Source: Fusobacterium sp. (GTDB lineage Bacteria > Fusobacteriota > Fusobacteriia > Fusobacteriales > Fusobacteriaceae). Taken from it: 7,312 nucleotides of DNA. The DNA lies in the NCBI GenBank assembly GCA_020024855.1, contig JAHHTB010000086.1, positions 1-7,312 on the forward strand, in the 5' to 3' direction. Under the pieces are notes generated by a model. It was not told where the DNA came from. It worked only from the letters and a program-made list of their open reading frames with translations, and made no database searches. Position 1 is the stretch's first letter; every line of letters begins with the position of its first letter. Made by a program: the position numbers and the translations under genes. Positions 1 through 6,321 of this stretch are shown here, one piece after another.

Positions 1-862
1 CTATTTCCCAACCATATTCTTCTAAAATATCTTTTCCAGAAGTAATGAGTTTTGCTTCTGATTTTTTTATAAGTTCATTAGTTCCTAAAGAAACTGGTGA
101 AAAGATATCTCCTGGAACAGCAAACACATCTCTCCCCTCTTCTAAAGCAAGAAAGGCTGTTATCAAACTTCCACCTTTTTCTCTGCTTTCAATAACAGCA
201 ACCCCTCTTGAAAGTCCTACTATTATTCTATTTCTTCTTGGAAAATTAAAAGAATTTGGTGGTGTTCCCAAGGGAACTTCTGAAAGAAGAAGTCCTTTTT
301 CTCCTATCTCTTCCCAATATTTTTTATTTTCTAAAGGATAGACAACATCTAATCCTGAACCAACAACTGCTATTGTTTTTCCATTTTTTTGTAGTGTTCT
401 TCTGTGAGAAATTGCATCTATTCCTGTTGCAAGTCCACTTACTATTACAACATCTCCATCTATTAATTCATCCACTATTTTCTCACAACAATTTTTCCCA
501 TAAGCTGTTGCTTTTCTAGTTCCTACAACTGCTATTATTTTTTCTTTATCAACTAATGATAAATTACCTTTATAATAAAGAAATATTGGTGGTTGAGCTA
601 TATTCTTCAACATTTTTGGGTAGTTTTTATCTTTTAAAGATACAATTTTTATTCCTAAATTTTTTAATTTTTCAAAATGTTTTGTAAAATCTATTGTTTT
701 AGAGTTGTATATAGAATTTATAGTATTATCATCAATTTTAAAATAATTTTTAAGTTGCTCTCTATCAAGAAGAAAAATATCTTCATAATTTTCTAACTTT
801 TTCATAAGTCTTCCAATAATACTATCTTTTATTCCAACTAATTTTAATCTATACCACTCCAT
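1..862 (-). CDS. dprA: DNA-processing protein DprA (Smf), C-terminus cut off by the window edge
   Basis: DprA binds single-stranded DNA in the cytoplasm and loads RecA on it, mainly on DNA taken up during natural transformation. I translated 287 codons with no stop before the edge. Visible features are an N-terminal helical (SAM-like) region at about residues 1-65 and a Rossmann-type DprA domain from about 70. The domain carries VVGTRKATAYG (112-122), VSGLATGIDAISH (141-153), AVVGSGLDVVYP (165-176), FPRRNRIIVGLS (207-218), EKGGSLITA (228-236) and FAVPGD (247-252). Family members are usually about 280-380 residues. The missing part would be the winged-helix tail, if this protein has one. The ATG at 862 follows GGAGGG with about 8 nt between, and the gene starts 20 bp after the TPR gene stop, so it is the last visible member of the uvrB operon. 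DprA alone does not prove competence, since many non-transformable bacteria keep it. The identification is firm. Confidence 0.95.
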   Translation of the reverse strand, partial: MEWYRLKLVGIKDSIIGRLMKKLENYEDIFLLDREQLKNYFKIDDNTINSIYNSKTIDFTKHFEKLKNLGIKIVSLKDKNYPKMLKNIAQPPIFLYYKGNLSLVDKEKIIAVVGTRKATAYGKNCCEKIVDELIDGDVVIVSGLATGIDAISHRRTLQKNGKTIAVVGSGLDVVYPLENKKYWEEIGEKGLLLSEVPLGTPPNSFNFPRRNRIIVGLSRGVAVIESREKGGSLITAFLALEEGRDVFAVPGDIFSPVSLGTNELIKKSEAKLITSGKDILEEYGWEI

Positions 863-882
863 AAAACATTCCCTCCAGTTTT

Positions 883-1698
883 TTACTTTGCATATGCTTT
901 AACAAGAAGTTCACTTATTAATTTTGAATTTGGATAAATCATTCTTCCCTCTGTAAGAATTTGCTTTGCTTGAGAATACTCTTCTCTAAGTATATAAATA
1001 TTTCCTAAACTTGTGTAGGCTTCCTCTGTATTTTTCATTGATTTATATTTTAAGAAGTCTGCTAAAGCTTCTCTATATTTTCCAATATTTCTATAGCAAA
1101 TCCCTCTACCAAGGTATGCCTCTGAAAGATTTGGATCCATATAGATAACTTCACTATAATAATCTATAGCTGTTGTATCATATCCTAGAAATCTATTTGT
1201 TACAGCTGAACCAAAAAGATTATCCACTGTATCTATATTTTTATTAAAAATATTTTTTGCTTTTTCATATCTTTGATTGATAAAATATTGATTTCCAAGA
1301 AGATAAATTTTTTCAGGATCATTACTTATATTTTCCAAATGTTTCCTAAAAGCATTCTCGTAGTATCTCATCATAACTGTTACTTTTTCTCTTACAGTTT
1401 CTTTTGCTATTGCATTTTCAAGAGCTCCTATTTCAGCTGGTCTTCTATCATTTCCTTGAAGAGGAACAACAGGAATACTAAAAAATTTTGTCGCTTTTGT
1501 TTTTTCATCTACATATTTAAATTCTAAATGTTCAGGGATTGTTTCTCCTTCTATTACAGGAATAAATGAAGAAGTTTTATTCTCCTTAGTACTATTTTTT
1601 TCTGAAAAGAAGTTTTCAAAAAAAGAGTATTTGTCTTTTTCTTCAGAAAAAGTTACTATTGATGAAATTATAAAAAATATCATTATCAATTTTTTCAT
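883..1698 (-). CDS. exported TPR-repeat protein of unknown function
   Basis: A 271-residue protein I cannot name beyond its repeats. Residues 1-18 form a signal peptide (MKK, then a hydrophobic stretch, then VTFS before EE). No lipobox cysteine is present, so it looks like a signal peptidase I substrate released to the periplasm or outside rather than a lipoprotein. Residues 19-125 are charged and match no family I recognise. Residues about 129-258 hold four TPR-like units, starting near 129, 162, 191 and 225; the third (AYLGRGICYRNIGKYREALADF) is the clearest and the second is degenerate. Such repeats normally bind protein partners. The ATG at 1698 is 3 bp after the xseA stop. Its ribosome site GAGGAG (1711-1716) lies inside the end of xseA with a long 12-nt spacer, so it probably depends on translation of xseA. 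An envelope-assembly role is possible, but nothing in the sequence shows it. Confidence 0.85.
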   Translation of the reverse strand: MKKLIMIFFIISSIVTFSEEKDKYSFFENFFSEKNSTKENKTSSFIPVIEGETIPEHLEFKYVDEKTKATKFFSIPVVPLQGNDRRPAEIGALENAIAKETVREKVTVMMRYYENAFRKHLENISNDPEKIYLLGNQYFINQRYEKAKNIFNKNIDTVDNLFGSAVTNRFLGYDTTAIDYYSEVIYMDPNLSEAYLGRGICYRNIGKYREALADFLKYKSMKNTEEAYTSLGNIYILREEYSQAKQILTEGRMIYPNSKLISELLVKAYAK

Positions 1699-1701
1699 AA
1701 A

Positions 1702-2901
1702 TTATTTAATCTCCTCTACTATACTTATTAATGTACCATCGTGTAAATTTGTTATTATTTTATCACCTATTTTTAAAGATAATGTTGTTTTTAAAATTTT
1801 ATTTTCTTTTTTAGTTATACTATATCCTCTTGAAAGGATTGATAGAGGATTTAGATTAATTATTTTTTCTGTTTTTAAAGTTAATTGTTGTTCTTTTCTT
1901 TCAAGATATATTTTAAATGCCTTATAAATATCTTTTTCTTTTGAAATGATTTTATTTTTATAACTATCAATAATTTTTGTGAAATTTTTTAAAATATAAG
2001 AATTTTCCAAAGTTTCTATTTTCTTTTTCTCTTTTTCTATTCTATTTTTTACAAGAGAGTTTATATATTTTTTCTTATTTTTAAGCATTTCATCTATATC
2101 TTTTCTTACAGGAATAGCTATCTCTATACTTTGAGTTGGAGTTGCAGCCCTTATGTCTGCCGTTAAATCTGAAAGAAGAAAATCTATCTCATGTCCCACT
2201 GCTGATATTATTGGCTTTTTACAATTGAAAAATGCTAAGGCAACTTTTTCTTCATTGAAAGCCCATAAATCTTCTACACTTCCCCCTCCTCTTCCAGCTA
2301 TTATCAAATCTATATCATCTATTTTATCAAGAGTTTCTATTCCTTTTACAATCTCTTCAGCTGATCCAGGTCCTTGTACCTTTGCTGGATAAACATAAAT
2401 ATCCACATTTTTCATTCTTTTTCTTGTAGTGTTTATTATATCATGAAGAGCTGCTCCATTAAGAGAGGTTACTACTCCTATTTTTTGTGGATATTTTGGA
2501 AGTTGTTTTTTATATAAAGGAGAAAAATATCCTTTTCTTTCAAAATCTTTTTTTACCTCTTCAAGTTTTTTGTAAAGTTCACCAATATTATCATCTTTTT
2601 CTATATATCTTACTAAAACTTGAAAATCTCCTCTATTTTCATAAAAACCTACATCGCCAAAAATTTTTACAGAATCTCCCTCTTTTAAATTTTCTGGAAT
2701 TTTTTTATATTTGTAACTAAAAGCTGCACATTTCACCTGACATTTACTATCTTTTAAAGTAAAATAAAGATGTCCACTTTTGTAATAATTTACCCCAGAA
2801 AGTTCTCCTTTTAAAAAAAATTCTTGTAAAGTTAAATTTTCCTCTAAAATATTTTTTACAATTTTATTAAATTCACTTACACTATATACTCTATCTACCA
2901 T
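1702..2901 (-). CDS. xseA: exodeoxyribonuclease VII large subunit
   Basis: XseA is the catalytic subunit of exonuclease VII, which degrades single-stranded DNA from both ends to acid-insoluble oligonucleotides and acts in repair and in limiting single-strand damage. The 399 residues are close to the usual 400-450. Residues 1-100 are the N-terminal OB-fold (KGELSGVNYYKSGHLYFTLKD at about 31-51). The catalytic core has IGVVTSLNGAALHDI (141-155), GRGGGSVEDLWAFN (203-216) and SAVGHEIDFLLSDLTAD (233-249), followed by RAATPTQ. A lysine-rich coiled coil spans about 265-345, where small subunits bind. The conserved tail is LNPLSILSRGYSI (350-362) and DGTLISIV (388-395). The ATG at 2901 follows AGAGGA closely and is 9 bp after the uvrB stop. 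No xseB-like small ORF follows; the next gene is the TPR protein, so the small subunit must be encoded elsewhere or be absent. Confidence 0.97.
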   Translation of the reverse strand: MVDRVYSVSEFNKIVKNILEENLTLQEFFLKGELSGVNYYKSGHLYFTLKDSKCQVKCAAFSYKYKKIPENLKEGDSVKIFGDVGFYENRGDFQVLVRYIEKDDNIGELYKKLEEVKKDFERKGYFSPLYKKQLPKYPQKIGVVTSLNGAALHDIINTTRKRMKNVDIYVYPAKVQGPGSAEEIVKGIETLDKIDDIDLIIAGRGGGSVEDLWAFNEEKVALAFFNCKKPIISAVGHEIDFLLSDLTADIRAATPTQSIEIAIPVRKDIDEMLKNKKKYINSLVKNRIEKEKKKIETLENSYILKNFTKIIDSYKNKIISKEKDIYKAFKIYLERKEQQLTLKTEKIINLNPLSILSRGYSITKKENKILKTTLSLKIGDKIITNLHDGTLISIVEEIK

Positions 2902-2910
2902 ACTTCCTCT

Positions 2911-4893
2911 TTAAAGTTCTAATAAAATATTTTTTAATCTAATCATTTCATCTCTTTTCTTAATAGCATTTTCAAAATCAAGTTCTTCAGAAAGTTTTTT
3001 AATTTCTTTAAGAAGTTTTGATATTTCTTTTTCAACTTCTTCTTTTGAATGATATTTTTTTTCAGTTGACTTTTTATTTTCTTGTGGGATATTATAATCA
3101 AGGTTTAAAATATCTTCTGATACTTCTCTTATAACACTTTTTGGATCAATATTATTAAATATATTGTATTCTTTTTGGATAACTCTTCTTCTTTCTGTTT
3201 CATCTATTGCTTGTTTCATTGATTTTGTAATAGTATCACCATAAAGAATGACTTTTCCATCTACATTTCTTGCTGCTCTTCCTATTGTTTGAATCAAAGA
3301 ACGTCTACTTCTTAAAAATCCTTCTTTGTCAGCTTCTAAAATTGCTACAAGAGAGACTTCAGGAATATCTAATCCTTCTCTTAAAAGATTTATTCCAACT
3401 AATACATCTATTTCTCCATGACGAAGTTCTCTTATTATATCAATTCTTTCAAGAGTATCTATATCTGAATGCATATATTTTACTTTTACTCCTAAATTAA
3501 TATAATATTCTGTTAGTTCTTCTGCCATTTTTTTAGTAAGAGTTGTTACAAGAACTCTTTCTCTTTTTTTTATTCTTTCCCTTATCTCATGAAGTAAGTC
3601 ATCTACTTGATTTTTTGTTTTTCTTACTTCAATTTCAGGATCTATAAGTCCTGTTGGTCTTATTAGTTGCTCAGCTATTTCACCTGATGATATTTCTATC
3701 TCATAGTCTCCAGGCGTTGCTGAGACATAGATAATTTGATTTGCCATTTCTTTAAATTCTTCAAAAGTTAGAGGTCTATTATCAAGAGCTGATTTTAATC
3801 TAAAACCATTTTCTACTAAATTTGTTTTTCTTGCTCTATCTCCATTATACATTCCACCAATTTGAGATACTCCAATATGTGATTCATCTATAAATATTAA
3901 AAAATCTTTTGGAAAATAATCTATAAGAGTATATGGTCTTTCACCAGGTTTTTTACCACTTAAATATCTAGAGTAATTTTCTATTCCTTTACAATATCCT
4001 ATTTCTTTTATCATTTCCATATCATAGGTTGTTCTTTGTTCTAATCTTTGTGCTTCAAGAAGTTTCCCTTCTTTTTTAAAAGCTTCAACTTCTTTTTTCA
4101 TATCTTCTTTTATTTCACTTAAAAGTTTTTCTACTTCATTTTCTTCTGTAAGATAATGTGAAGATGGTGGAATAATTATTCTTTCTATATTCTTTTTTAT
4201 TTTTTGCCCAGTAATTGTATTTATTTCTGAAATTGCTTCTAAGTCATCTCCAAAAAATTCTAGTCTATATCCAACCTCATGAGAAGATGGATATATGTCA
4301 ATAGTATCACCTTTTATTCTAAATTTTCCTCTTTCAAAAGAAATATCATTTCTTTCATATCTTAATAACACTAATTTTTCTATAAGTTTATTTCTATTAT
4401 ATCCTGTTTTTAAATCTATTGGAATTGAATTTTTTTTATATTTTTCAGGTGAACCTAAACCATAAATTGCTGATACAGATGCTACTATTATAGTATCTCT
4501 TCTATTAATAATGGCTGAAGTTGCCGCATAACGAAGTCTATCTATTTCATCATTTATAGCTGAATCTTTTTCTATATAGGTATCAGTTGATTTTATATAT
4601 GCTTCTGGCTGATAATAATCATAGTATGAAACAAAATATTCAACTGCATTTTCAGGAAAAAAATTTTTATATTCTGAATATAATTGAGCTGCCAAAGTTT
4701 TATTTGGAGCTAAAATAAGAGCTGGTCTTTTAGTTTTCTCAATAATATTTGCTATTGTAAAAGTTTTTCCAGATCCTGTTACCCCTAAAAGAACTTGATG
4801 CTTAACTCCTCTTTCTATTCCATCAACTATTTTTTCTATTGCTTGTGGTTGATCTCCAGTTGGTTTAAAATTTGAATACAGTTTAAAATCCAT
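2911..4893 (-). CDS. uvrB: UvrABC excinuclease subunit B
   Basis: UvrB is the damage-verifying helicase-like subunit of nucleotide excision repair: UvrA loads it at lesions and it then recruits UvrC to cut. From the start chosen here it has 660 residues, normal for the family. Visible are the Walker A motif GVTGSGKT (37-44), the aromatic-rich beta-hairpin region YFVSYYDYYQPEAY (86-99) that clamps DNA, the Walker B/DEAD-like motif FIDESH (334-339), SATP (391-394), LLREGLDIPE (503-512), QTIGRAAR (535-542) and a C-terminal UVR helical pair (about 620-660) that contacts UvrC or UvrA. A GTG codon four codons upstream (4905) is in frame, but it lies inside the ribosome site AGAGGTG (4903-4909). The ATG at 4893 sits 9 nt beyond that site and gives the usual MxFKLxSxFxPTGDQP N-terminus. 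It is the first gene of the likely uvrB-xseA-TPR-dprA operon. No key residue is missing. Confidence 0.98.
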   Translation of the reverse strand: MDFKLYSNFKPTGDQPQAIEKIVDGIERGVKHQVLLGVTGSGKTFTIANIIEKTKRPALILAPNKTLAAQLYSEYKNFFPENAVEYFVSYYDYYQPEAYIKSTDTYIEKDSAINDEIDRLRYAATSAIINRRDTIIVASVSAIYGLGSPEKYKKNSIPIDLKTGYNRNKLIEKLVLLRYERNDISFERGKFRIKGDTIDIYPSSHEVGYRLEFFGDDLEAISEINTITGQKIKKNIERIIIPPSSHYLTEENEVEKLLSEIKEDMKKEVEAFKKEGKLLEAQRLEQRTTYDMEMIKEIGYCKGIENYSRYLSGKKPGERPYTLIDYFPKDFLIFIDESHIGVSQIGGMYNGDRARKTNLVENGFRLKSALDNRPLTFEEFKEMANQIIYVSATPGDYEIEISSGEIAEQLIRPTGLIDPEIEVRKTKNQVDDLLHEIRERIKKRERVLVTTLTKKMAEELTEYYINLGVKVKYMHSDIDTLERIDIIRELRHGEIDVLVGINLLREGLDIPEVSLVAILEADKEGFLRSRRSLIQTIGRAARNVDGKVILYGDTITKSMKQAIDETERRRVIQKEYNIFNNIDPKSVIREVSEDILNLDYNIPQENKKSTEKKYHSKEEVEKEISKLLKEIKKLSEELDFENAIKKRDEMIRLKNILLEL

Positions 4894-4902
4894 ATTATAA
4901 AT

Positions 4903-4909
4903 CACCTCT
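4903..4909 (-). promoter_or_regulatory. uvrB ribosome binding site
   Basis: AGAGGTG on the minus strand ends 9 nt before the ATG at 4893. It overlaps the in-frame GTG at 4905, which therefore cannot be the start served by this site. Confidence 0.8.
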
Positions 4910-4914
4910 TTTAT

Positions 4915-4943
4915 ATTGTATATGATTTCTAATATAAGTGCAA
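4915..4943 (-). promoter_or_regulatory. candidate uvrB operon promoter
   Basis: On the minus strand TTGCAC (4943-4938) resembles a -35 box (4/6 to TTGACA). It is separated by exactly 17 bp from TACAAT (4920-4915), a -10 box matching TATAAT at 5/6. T-rich sequence lies just upstream of the -35. The predicted start, near 4908, would leave a leader of only about 15 nt and would begin inside the ribosome site, which is a weakness. An alternative -10, TATATT, lies further upstream with a poorer -35. I see no LexA-type operator. Confidence 0.4.
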
Positions 4944-4977
4944 AAAAATTGTTAATAAAAAATATATAAATTATAAT

Positions 4978-5043
4978 TTTTTAGCATTAAATATATTTTT
5001 ATGTCTAAGTTGAATAATATTAAAATAACCTTAATGCTAAAAA
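4978..5043. repeat. 13-bp inverted repeat upstream of uvrB, overlapping the dapF terminator
   Basis: TTTTTAGCATTAA (4978-4990) is the exact reverse complement of TTAATGCTAAAAA (5031-5043), with 40 nt between the arms. The right arm shares positions 5031-5036 with the left arm of the hairpin at 5024-5060, so in RNA the two pairings exclude each other. The arms contain the element TTAATG/CATTAA, which occurs three times here. Function is unknown; AT-rich sequence makes chance pairing easier, but 13 exact base pairs including a GC step are unlikely to be trivial. Confidence 0.5.
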
Positions 5044-5060
5044 TTAACATTAAGGTTATT
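5024..5060 (-). terminator. terminator-like hairpin after dapF
   Basis: AATAACCTTAATG (5024-5036) pairs perfectly with CATTAAGGTTATT (5048-5060) around an 11-nt loop. It lies 32 nt past the dapF stop. Read on the minus strand, the stem ends in GGTTATT and continues into TTAATATTATT, a U-rich but interrupted tail. On the plus strand the stem is followed by A's, so it would not terminate in that direction, and there are no plus-strand genes to end. Confidence 0.6.
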
Positions 5061-5092
5061 AAAAAAATTTACCATATAATTTGATAAAGAAT

Positions 5093-5926
5093 TTATTTTA
5101 AATCAACAATACCTTCAAAAGTTACTTCAGCAGTTCCTCTAAGTTTAACTCTATCTTCAAGGACTTGAATTTCAAGTTGTCCTCCCTCAGCATGAACTTT
5201 TATAACATTACTCATTCCTTTTAGTTTATGGCATAAAAGTGCTGATGAACTTGAACCTGTTCCGCAAGCAAGAGTTCTTCCTGCTCCTCTTTCCCATGTA
5301 AATATTTTTATTTCATCTTTTGAAAGAGGAAGAACAAAGTTTACGTTTGTTTTTTTAGGAAAAATAGGATGTACTTCAATTTTTGAACCGATTTCATTTA
5401 TGTCATATTCATCTTCTTTATTAATAAAGATTACAGTGTGAGGCACACCTAAGAACACAGATGAGAAAGTTATCTCTTTTCCATCAATTATAAGTTTTTT
5501 ATTAAAAACGTTATCTCCTTCAACATTAACAATTATATCTTTTGGATCATATTTAATATTTCCGATTTCAATTTCAATTTTTTCTACAATACCACTCTCA
5601 TTAACTTCTAAAATAGCAGTTTGAATTCCTGCAAGAGTTTCAATTTTTAATGTATCCTTTTTTACAATTCCTTTTTCATATACAAATTTAGAAAAGCATC
5701 TTATACCATTTCCACACATCTCACCTTGAGAACCATCACTATTATAATAGAACATTTTAACATCACATTCTGTACTAGGAAGAGCTACAATAAGTCCATC
5801 TCCACCAACACCAAATCTTCTATCACATAATTTTTTTATTTTTGGAACTATTTCATCAAGATTATATTTAAATCCATCTACAAGTAAGAAATCATTTCCT
5901 GCTCCATGCATTTTAGTAAATTCCAT
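5093..5926 (-). CDS. dapF: diaminopimelate epimerase
   Basis: DapF is a cofactor-independent epimerase that converts LL-diaminopimelate to meso-diaminopimelate, the last step before lysine and the cross-linking residue of many peptidoglycans. The protein has 277 residues, typical for the family. It shows the N-terminal MHGAGNDFLLVD (6-17), RRFGVGGDGLI (36-46), the first catalytic cysteine in NSDGSQGEMCGNGIRC (Cys71), the substrate loop GVPHTV (160-165), ERGAGRTLACGTGSS with the second catalytic cysteine (Cys221), and GGQLEI (248-253). Both cysteines are present, so it should be active. An earlier in-frame ATG at 5938 overlaps the ribosome site GGAGGA (5931-5936) and has no site of its own, so I start at 5926. 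The gene appears to stand alone between its own promoter (6089-6097) and terminator (5024-5060), with a long leader. No other lysine-pathway gene is nearby. Confidence 0.97.
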   Translation of the reverse strand: MEFTKMHGAGNDFLLVDGFKYNLDEIVPKIKKLCDRRFGVGGDGLIVALPSTECDVKMFYYNSDGSQGEMCGNGIRCFSKFVYEKGIVKKDTLKIETLAGIQTAILEVNESGIVEKIEIEIGNIKYDPKDIIVNVEGDNVFNKKLIIDGKEITFSSVFLGVPHTVIFINKEDEYDINEIGSKIEVHPIFPKKTNVNFVLPLSKDEIKIFTWERGAGRTLACGTGSSSSALLCHKLKGMSNVIKVHAEGGQLEIQVLEDRVKLRGTAEVTFEGIVDLK

Positions 5927-5930
5927 TTTA

Positions 5931-5936
5931 TCCTCC
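5931..5936 (-). promoter_or_regulatory. dapF ribosome binding site that decides the start
   Basis: GGAGGA on the minus strand lies 4 nt before the ATG at 5926 and overlaps the in-frame ATG at 5938. The upstream ATG is preceded only by A/T sequence, so the downstream ATG is the better start. Confidence 0.8.
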
Positions 5937-5965
5937 ATTTAATTTTAAAATTGATATTTGTTCAC

Positions 5966-6050
5966 ACTAAATCTTTTTTTATAATTCTTAGAATGCTATT
6001 TTTTATCCCCATAAAATTAAGCTATTTTAAATCTCCCTGCAAGACTTAGT
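5966..6050 (-). promoter_or_regulatory. structured dapF mRNA leader with alternative pairings, class unknown
   Basis: The predicted dapF transcript has about 155 nt before its start codon. In it, ACTAAGTCTT (6050-6041 on the minus strand) can pair with AAGATTTAGT (5975-5966) over 10 positions with one G-U, closing a domain of about 85 nt. The same upstream arm can instead make a 7-bp local hairpin with AGATTTA (6034-6028) around the loop TGCAGGG. Inside the domain TTTTAT-GGGG-ATAAAA (6016-6001) is a small hairpin, and ATTCTAAGAAT is nearly palindromic. There is no terminator before the start codon, so any control would act on translation. It does not resemble the lysine riboswitch consensus as I know it. 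It could also simply be an old repeat or AT-rich spacer. Confidence 0.35.
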
Positions 6051-6088
6051 TATCATCATATAAAAAATTAGAGTTTAGGAACACATCT

Positions 6089-6097
6089 ATTATAACA
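6089..6097 (-). promoter_or_regulatory. dapF promoter, extended -10
   Basis: On the minus strand TGTTATAAT is a perfect extended -10 (TG, one base, TATAAT). The matching -35 position (about 6112-6117, CTTTTT) is poor, but extended -10 promoters tolerate this. Transcription would start near 6082. The -35 position straddles the end of the repeat element at 6115, so insertion of that element would have changed the upstream part of this promoter. Confidence 0.6.
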
Positions 6098-6114
6098 TAT
6101 ATTTAAAAAATAAA

Positions 6115-6131
6115 AAGGAACTGCGAGAATT
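6115..6131 (+). repeat. terminal inverted repeat, dapF-side end
   Basis: AAGGAACTGCGAGAATT differs from its partner at 6299-6315 only at two adjacent positions (CG here, TT there). Read on the minus strand it ends in CAGTTCCTT and runs into TTTATTTTTT. The paired ends therefore precede a U-rich tract and could act as a terminator for hslO. Confidence 0.7.
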
Positions 6132-6219
6132 AGTAAAAATAAAATTTTGTATTGTGAAAATATTTTTTATTTATTTTGTTCGTTTCACTAAAAATGATAA
6201 ACTCACTTTGTTCAGACAT
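6130..6219 (-). CDS. 29-codon ORF inside the repeat element, doubtful as a gene
   Basis: An ATG at 6219 opens a 29-residue frame beginning MSEQSEFIIFSETNK and ending in an aromatic-rich tail (KFYFY) at a TAA inside the terminal repeat. It has no ribosome site: the nearest purine run, AGAGAG, is about 20 nt away. It lies entirely inside the hairpin-forming element, so it is most likely the incidental translation of a repeat. I have an impression of similar N-termini among short hypothetical proteins of fusobacterial genomes, which would be expected if this repeat is dispersed and annotated by gene callers; that is unverified memory. Confidence 0.15.
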   Translation of the reverse strand: MSEQSEFIIFSETNKINKKYFHNTKFYFY

Positions 6220-6298
6220 ATCAATTTTTAACGTTCAACTCTCTTAATAAATCACAAAAATACTTTCAATAATTAAGATTATATTATTACAAATTATA

Positions 6299-6315
6299 AA
6301 TTCTAACAGTTCCTT
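6299..6315 (-). repeat. terminal inverted repeat, hslO-side end
   Basis: On the minus strand this reads AAGGAACTGTTAGAATT, the partner of 6115-6131. It is separated from the hslO stop codon (6324-6322) by the flanking ATAAA copy and a single base. Confidence 0.7.
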
Positions 6316-6321
6316 ATAAAA

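Larger units (their letters stand above)
6115..6315. mobile_element. MITE-like element with terminal inverted repeats and 5-bp target duplication
   Basis: The 201-bp segment has 17-bp terminal inverted repeats: AAGGAACTGCGAGAATT (6115-6131) against the complement of AATTCTAACAGTTCCTT (6299-6315), 15/17 identical. It is flanked directly on both sides by ATAAA (6110-6114 and 6316-6320), as expected of a target duplication, although ATAAA is common in such DNA. Further nested inverted repeats (6151-6167 with 6256-6270, 6169-6175 with 6246-6252, 6189-6199 with 6219-6230) would fold nearly the whole element into one hairpin. It has no transposase, so it would need one encoded elsewhere. I cannot name a family. 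It begins one base beyond the target duplication that abuts the hslO stop. Confidence 0.7.

Noticed and set aside
45..519. Plus-strand ORFs opposite dprA
   Set aside because: They lie antisense to clear DprA motifs, are rich in Leu/Phe/Ser as expected of mirrored low-GC coding sequence, and have no plausible ribosome sites.
1273..3500. Plus-strand ORFs opposite the TPR gene, xseA and uvrB
   Set aside because: All overlap well-supported minus-strand genes and show the low-complexity composition of antisense shadows.
4891..4905. GTG at 4905 as the uvrB start
   Set aside because: It lies within the ribosome site AGAGGTG. The ATG four codons later has proper spacing and gives the normal UvrB N-terminus.
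5024..5067. Hairpin as a plus-strand or bidirectional terminator
   Set aside because: On the plus strand the stem is followed by A's rather than T's, and no plus-strand gene exists in the window.
5924..5938. ATG at 5938 as the dapF start
   Set aside because: It overlaps GGAGGA and has no ribosome site of its own. The ATG at 5926 is correctly spaced and gives the usual short N-terminus before MHGAGNDF.
6028..6060. Ten-codon leader peptide (MMITKSCREI) in the dapF leader
   Set aside because: It has no ribosome site, only a single lysine codon and no attenuator hairpin after it, so there is no case for attenuation.
5927..6082. Lysine (L-box) riboswitch in front of dapF
   Set aside because: The length is plausible and the gene fits, but I cannot find the conserved L-box core sequences or a terminator or sequestering stem at the right place.
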